NCBI GenBank assembly: GCA_007129655.1
Contig: SKVC01000065.1
Location: 1-8,554 of the forward strand
Source: Thermoplasmata archaeon
Lineage (GTDB): Archaea; Thermoplasmatota; Thermoplasmata; Halarchaeoplasmatales; Halarchaeoplasmataceae
DNA: 8,554 bases
Direction of reading: 5' to 3'
This document shows, in pieces, positions 5,930 to 8,554 of the stretch. The first letter of the stretch is position 1. Each line of letters opens with the position of its first letter. The notes beneath the pieces were generated by a model. The model was not told where the DNA came from, made no database searches, and saw only the letters and a program-made list of their open reading frames with translations. The translations under genes were made by a program, and so were the position numbers.

Positions 5930-6364
5930 TCACCTGGGAACCCAATCGGGATATGTAGGATCTTCAGCTGTCATGTGATGTGAATACGATTTGATATCTA
6001 TAACGGGAGTACCATCCAGGAAGTCCAAACCCTTGACTGTCAAAACATTTCCGTCCCTCTTTATCAACTCGCAGACCGTGATACCGATGAGATTCGGTCT
6101 CACAGGAGAACGAGTAGCGAAAACTCCGGTGAGTGGATTTTCGGGCTTTTTCATTGGGCGGACTTGTTGTATGGTTCGATCGCTCTTGTGGAGCCATGAG
6201 ATTATCACTACGTGGGAATGCTCTTCTATACCAAGTAGAGCATCGATGTAATCTTCGTGAACCACGATGTCAGATACTCTATCTCTGTAATCCTTGGGTA
6301 TCTCATCTTTGTAGTCGTTCTCAACCCGAGCCACTTCCTCAAATTCGAATCGCCCGTCAGCCAT
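5930..6364 (-). CDS. trmO: TrmO/TsaA-family tRNA methyltransferase (UPF0066)
   Basis: A 144-residue protein of the TsaA/TrmO family. The E. coli member uses S-adenosylmethionine to methylate t6A at position 37 of certain tRNAs; the same reaction is inferred here. The family signature GVFATRSPVRPNLIG is at residues 80-94. LDGTPVIDIKSY at 116-127 is the other well-conserved segment. The protein consists only of the core beta-barrel domain, as is common in archaea, whereas E. coli TrmO has an extra C-terminal domain. ATG 6364 follows the sucC stop codon by 6 bases, with GGGAG overlapping that stop as the ribosome binding site. The stop codon lies inside the ribosome binding site of folD, so the three genes are closely coupled. 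The signature makes the family certain; the exact tRNA substrate is not known. Confidence 0.9.
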   Translation of the reverse strand: MADGRFEFEEVARVENDYKDEIPKDYRDRVSDIVVHEDYIDALLGIEEHSHVVIISWLHKSDRTIQQVRPMKKPENPLTGVFATRSPVRPNLIGITVCELIKRDGNVLTVKGLDFLDGTPVIDIKSYSHHMTAEDPTYPDWVPR

Positions 6365-6370
6365 GATGTT

Positions 6371-7468
6371 TTACTCCCTTATCTCCACTGCCTTCATGGC
6401 ACCTTCTTCCATATCATCAACGGTTTCGTATCCAGCCTCTTTCAGCATCTGTTTGGCTTTCTCTTCGTTGGTGCCCAGCATTCTGACAACGGTTGGGATC
6501 TTAGGTTCGAAATCAATGATCCCCTGGGCTATCTTGTCACACTGGGTGATGCCTCCGAAGATGTTTAGATACATGGAACGAACGCCTTCTTTCATACCGA
6601 TTATCTCAAGAGCGTGAAGCATATCTTCAGTTCCAGCGCCGCCGCCGAGATCAAGGAAGCACGATGCAGCGCCGCCGTACTCTGCTACAGCATCCAAGGT
6701 GGCCATGACCAGACCGGCACCACTTCCGATGATGCCTATATCTCCGTCAAGATCCACGTAGGCAAGGTCATAGCCATCGGCTAACTTCTCCCTCTCAGTC
6801 ACCGTCTGGCTCTCTTTTCGATCGAATTTCTGCCTGTACAGAGCGTTGTTGTCTATGTTGAAAACTGCATCTATAGCTAGTAGTCCGTCAGGTGTAGATA
6901 CAACCGGGTTGATCTCCGCAAGCTCAGAATCGTGATCTTCAAAGGCTTTGTAAAGCTTAGTAGCGATTTTGACCATCTCTTTCTTCTCCTTGCCCTCTAG
7001 ACCGATCTTCTCTGCCAGGTACAAGGCGTCATAGGGCTGTATACCTATAAGAGGATCTATACGCTTCTTGGCTATTTTCTCGGGACTTTTCGAGGCTAAT
7101 TCCTCTATGTTAACCCCTCCTTCGGAGGTCATTATCAAAGTCGCTCGTCCGGATTCTCTGTCCATCACTACACCGACGTAGTATTCGTTGATTATCTCTG
7201 CCTTCTCCACCACAAGAAGCTCCTTAACTTCGAGGCCCTGAATATCCATACCCAAGAGTTTCTTCGCCTTTTCTACGGCTTCTTCTCGATTCTCGGCGAA
7301 GAGAATTCCTCCGGACTTACCCCTCTTTCCGACGGTAACCTGTGACTTCAGGACTATCGGTCTGTCGACTTCTTTTATCTCTTCCGGATCCTTTATAATA
7401 TATCCTTTGGCTACGGGTATACCGTATTCTTCGAATATTCCTGCGGCTTCATATTCCTGGAGTTTCAT
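6371..7468 (-). CDS. sucC: succinate-CoA ligase beta subunit
   Basis: Beta subunit of succinyl-CoA synthetase, which in the citric acid cycle converts succinyl-CoA and ADP or GDP to succinate and nucleoside triphosphate. It has 365 residues, slightly shorter than the 388 of E. coli SucC. The N-terminal MKLQEYEAAGIF is typical. The ATP-grasp part has KSQVTVGKRGKSGGI at 41-55, SEGGVNIEELA at 115-125, and the metal-binding EINP (185-188) with D200. The C-terminal ligase domain has GSGAGLVMATLD (248-259), FLDLGGGA (271-278), LNIFGGI..CD (301-311) and the closing RMLGTNEE. The alternative TTG two codons earlier is less likely: ATG 7468 gives the standard N-terminus and has GTGATT upstream. No sucD (alpha subunit) adjoins it; trmO and folD follow in its place. 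If the alpha subunit is encoded elsewhere, the enzyme may still be standard. Confidence 0.92.
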   Translation of the reverse strand: MKLQEYEAAGIFEEYGIPVAKGYIIKDPEEIKEVDRPIVLKSQVTVGKRGKSGGILFAENREEAVEKAKKLLGMDIQGLEVKELLVVEKAEIINEYYVGVVMDRESGRATLIMTSEGGVNIEELASKSPEKIAKKRIDPLIGIQPYDALYLAEKIGLEGKEKKEMVKIATKLYKAFEDHDSELAEINPVVSTPDGLLAIDAVFNIDNNALYRQKFDRKESQTVTEREKLADGYDLAYVDLDGDIGIIGSGAGLVMATLDAVAEYGGAASCFLDLGGGAGTEDMLHALEIIGMKEGVRSMYLNIFGGITQCDKIAQGIIDFEPKIPTVVRMLGTNEEKAKQMLKEAGYETVDDMEEGAMKAVEIRE

Positions 7469-7472
7469 TTTC

Positions 7473-7478
7473 AATCAC
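7473..7478 (-). promoter_or_regulatory. ribosome binding site of sucC
   Basis: GTGATT on the minus strand, close to the archaeal consensus GGTGATC, lies four bases before ATG 7468. It overlaps the first base of the upstream TTG codon, which argues for the ATG as start. Confidence 0.4.
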
Positions 7479-7511
7479 GATTCCTTATGTGTAGATTGTG
7501 ATAAACAGGTG

Positions 7512-7520
7512 TTATAAAAT
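7512..7520 (-). promoter_or_regulatory. TATA-like box of the sucC-trmO-folD operon
   Basis: ATTTTATAA on the minus strand is centred about 48 bases before the sucC start codon. Transcription would begin near 7490, giving a leader of about 20 bases that contains the GTGATT ribosome binding site. This is the only good box in the 162 bases between sucC and the toxin gene. The rest of that gap (7521-7630) shows no gene. A TTTTT run directly after the toxin's stop codon may end the toxin transcript. Confidence 0.5.
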
Positions 7521-7630
7521 AGTTGTGCGAGTTAGACATTGATCTGCGTTCTATCTTCCTGCTTTGTGTAAACTATGATTAAGTACCTTACTTTTTACCG
7601 ATGAAATATGGTTTTTACATTCGCTAAAAA

Positions 7631-7930
7631 CTACCGATATCCGTATCTTTTGTGAGCTTCTTCTATGCCCAAAATTTCATGTATCATAACAAGACCCCGT
7701 TCCTCATCTATAGTGTAGATAGCAGTATGTGATCGTCCGATGTGCATACGATACGCTTCTTTTCCTTCGAAAACGATCTTCTCCGTATCTCCTAATCCTG
7801 ACCCCGGTCTCGGATACGGATCTTCCTGAAGTTTCTTCAAATTGTTTTTGATTATTTTTTTACTTTTTGTATCTTGAGATAAGTAATAGGGCTGAGAGCC
7901 CTTTTCATGCAAGATGATTTGATAACCCAT
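7631..7930 (-). CDS. RelE/ParE-superfamily toxin
   Basis: A 99-residue basic protein with the RelE/ParE fold pattern: an N-terminal strand, helices around residues 20-36 (SKKIIKNNLKKLQ), then a series of strands. The diagnostic part is YRMHIGRSHTAIYTID at 60-75, matching the usual YR-x-R/H-x-G-x-x-R-x-x-Y core, followed by LVMIHEILGIEEAHKRYGYR. RelE members cut mRNA at the ribosome and ParE members poison gyrase; the sequence does not tell which applies. The ATG directly follows the antitoxin's TAA with no gap, a layout that ties toxin synthesis to antitoxin synthesis. It is the last gene of the pair and ends before the sucC promoter. Confidence 0.85.
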   Translation of the reverse strand: MGYQIILHEKGSQPYYLSQDTKSKKIIKNNLKKLQEDPYPRPGSGLGDTEKIVFEGKEAYRMHIGRSHTAIYTIDEERGLVMIHEILGIEEAHKRYGYR

Positions 7931-8137
7931 TTAATCCAACTCATCCAAAGGTGTGAAGCCTTTTGGAGCTTGTTTCTCGTTGTCTTTTATCCGATTGAAT
8001 AGCTCCTGACGATTACGTTTCCAATGTTCTTCGAGTAATTCCCCTATCACATCGTCATATGAATCTCCTAAATCTTTCATATGATGAAGTAATTTCATAT
8101 TTTCTTCGGATATTCTGATCCTTTTAGTCGCTTTCAT
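7931..8137 (-). CDS. antitoxin of the RelE-family pair (ribbon-helix-helix-like)
   Basis: A 68-residue protein. Its start, MKATKRIRISEENMKLL, looks like a DNA-binding ribbon-helix-helix domain: a short strand (KRIRIS), then two helices with GDSYDDVIGELLEEH. This resembles the CopG-like antitoxins of archaeal toxin pairs. The remaining residues to 68 (about 42-68) are charged, end in FTPLDELD, and probably wrap the toxin. The frame stays open to an ATG at 8305, but the extra 56 residues are not family-like and would swallow the promoter and operator; ATG 8137 is the better start. A TATA-like box and a palindrome precede it at suitable distances, which fits the usual self-repression of such operons. 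Confidence 0.8.
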   Translation of the reverse strand: MKATKRIRISEENMKLLHHMKDLGDSYDDVIGELLEEHWKRNRQELFNRIKDNEKQAPKGFTPLDELD

Positions 8138-8155
8138 CGTTATCAACTCAAGTAC

Positions 8156-8172
8156 TACATGTTGCACATGTA
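8156..8172. promoter_or_regulatory. palindromic operator of the toxin-antitoxin operon
   Basis: TACATGT-TGC-ACATGTA is a perfect inverted repeat with a 3-base spacer. It lies 18 bases before the antitoxin start codon and covers the likely transcription start. This is where an antitoxin dimer of ribbon-helix-helix type would be expected to bind and repress its own operon. Sequence shows the palindrome; binding is inferred. Confidence 0.6.
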
Positions 8173-8186
8173 CAACGGTGTTTCTA

Positions 8187-8196
8187 CATAATAAGC
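8187..8196 (-). promoter_or_regulatory. TATA-like box of the toxin-antitoxin operon
   Basis: CTTATTATG on the minus strand is the most AT-rich box near the antitoxin. It is about 26 bases before the middle of the palindrome at 8156-8172, so the start of transcription would fall inside the palindrome. Confidence 0.35.
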
Positions 8197-8310
8197 TTTT
8201 CCTGTGTTGTGTTATCTGCAAATTATTTCGCTTCTTAGTAATTTTTTGTGCATCCATTATAAGTGCAAAACAAGAATATAGTTTACACAAAGAACTATCT
8301 TCCAAAACGC

Positions 8311-8330
8311 TTATACATATGTATTAAATA
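8311..8330 (+). promoter_or_regulatory. TATA-rich promoter facing the tRNA-Ala repeats
   Basis: TTATACATATGTATTAAATA, with the palindrome TACATATGTA, is the strongest AT-rich box near the right edge. Read rightward it would start transcription near 8342, ahead of both partial tRNA-Ala copies and about 165 bases before the tRNA itself. No AT-rich box is seen at the usual distance directly before 8507. Confidence 0.4.
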
Positions 8331-8366
8331 CTGGGAGTTGTTACAAGTGCTCGTTCGCATTCGTTC

Positions 8367-8376
8367 GGGCCCATAG
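8367..8376 (+). repeat. partial copy 1 of the tRNA-Ala 5' end
   Basis: GGGCCCATAG equals the first ten bases of the tRNA-Ala gene at 8507. It is preceded by ATTCGTTC. It is followed by a hairpin with arms GGAAT/ATTCC around AACAA (8382-8396) and then by CCACTCATTCACTCACG. The short match alone could be chance; its spacing and the shared flanks make a true repeat likely. Confidence 0.7.
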
Positions 8377-8437
8377 CCCATCGGAATAACAAATTCCAAA
8401 TAGCTATGTACCCACTCATTCACTCACGTTCATTCGT

Positions 8438-8452
8438 GGGCCCATAGATCAG
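8438..8452 (+). repeat. partial copy 2 of the tRNA-Ala 5' end
   Basis: GGGCCCATAGATCAG equals the first fifteen bases of the tRNA-Ala gene. It starts 71 bases after copy 1 and 69 bases before the gene. It is preceded by CATTCGT and followed by a perfect hairpin with arms GGAATC/GATTCC around AAA (8455-8469), then AATCGAT and CCCCTCATTCG. Confidence 0.88.
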
Positions 8453-8506
8453 CAGGAATCAAAGATTCCTCCAATCGATGGCCCCTCATTCGCAACAGCT
8501 CATTTC

Positions 8507-8554
8507 GGGCCCATAGATCAGTGGAAGATCGCTACCTTGGCATCTGCTGGAAAC
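8507..8554 (+). tRNA. tRNA-Ala (anticodon GGC), cut by the window edge, probably with an intron
   Basis: The 5' half of a tRNA is clear. It has an acceptor strand GGGCCCA, then TA, a D arm of GATC-AGTGGAA-GATC, the 5' side of the anticodon stem CTACC, and the loop TTGGCAT with anticodon GGC. In an uninterrupted gene GGTAG should come next to close the stem; CTGCTGGAAAC is found instead. An intron after base 37, the usual archaeal position, would explain this. The other possibility is that this is a third and longer partial copy, with the true gene beyond the window. The 3' half is not visible, so neither can be excluded. Confidence 0.65.

Noticed and set aside
8138..8305. A 56-residue N-terminal extension of the antitoxin in the same frame.
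   Set aside because: It is not family-like, is rich in cysteine and histidine in a haphazard way, and would cover the TATA-like box and palindrome.

Overview
The window looks like a piece of a euryarchaeal chromosome. The reasons are archaeal-type promoters (TATA-like boxes about 26-28 bases before start codons or inferred transcription starts), ribosome binding sites resembling GGTGATC, a tRNA-Cys gene without encoded CCA, an archaeal-looking tRNA-Ala start, and archaeal-style proteins (a lone Ras/Rab-like GTPase, ThyX, a short TrmO/TsaA homologue, an antitoxin/RelE pair). A relative of Thermoplasmatota is my best guess, but this rests on general resemblance and not on a diagnostic gene. Coding is dense and no complete mobile element is visible.

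Layout. 1-192 has no gene. 193-1473 (-) encodes a protein of tetratricopeptide repeats. A 90-base divergent promoter region separates it from a rightward operon: formate-tetrahydrofolate ligase (1564-3231), thymidylate synthase ThyX (3241-3906) and an unusual Ras-superfamily GTPase (3906-4553). 4554-4968 is noncoding and full of repeats. It is followed by tRNA-Cys (4969-5041, -) and then a leftward operon reading sucC (7468-6371), trmO/tsaA (6364-5930) and folD (5923-5081). An antitoxin/RelE-family toxin pair (8137-7631, -) follows. The right edge (about 8340-8554) is a second repeat-rich stretch ending in the first half of a tRNA-Ala gene.

How the genes fit together. Formate-tetrahydrofolate ligase makes 10-formyl-tetrahydrofolate, FolD interconverts it with 5,10-methylene-tetrahydrofolate, and ThyX spends the methylene form to make dTMP. 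Three linked steps of folate one-carbon metabolism therefore lie within 4.4 kb, in two operons that converge on the repeat/tRNA-Cys region. SucC (citric acid cycle) and TrmO (tRNA modification) share the folD operon without an obvious metabolic link.

The most unusual content is noncoding. At tRNA-Cys, three partial copies of the tRNA 3' end lie beside the gene, two of them at regular 81-84 base spacing from it. At tRNA-Ala, two partial copies of the tRNA 5' end lie before the gene at 69-71 base spacing. At both loci the copies are followed on the + strand by short hairpins of varying sequence and by pyrimidine-rich CTCAC/CTCATTC tracts, and one hairpin block is nearly the same at the two loci 3.5 kb apart. 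This suggests a family of very small elements anchored on tRNA acceptor ends. Their mechanism cannot be read from this window.
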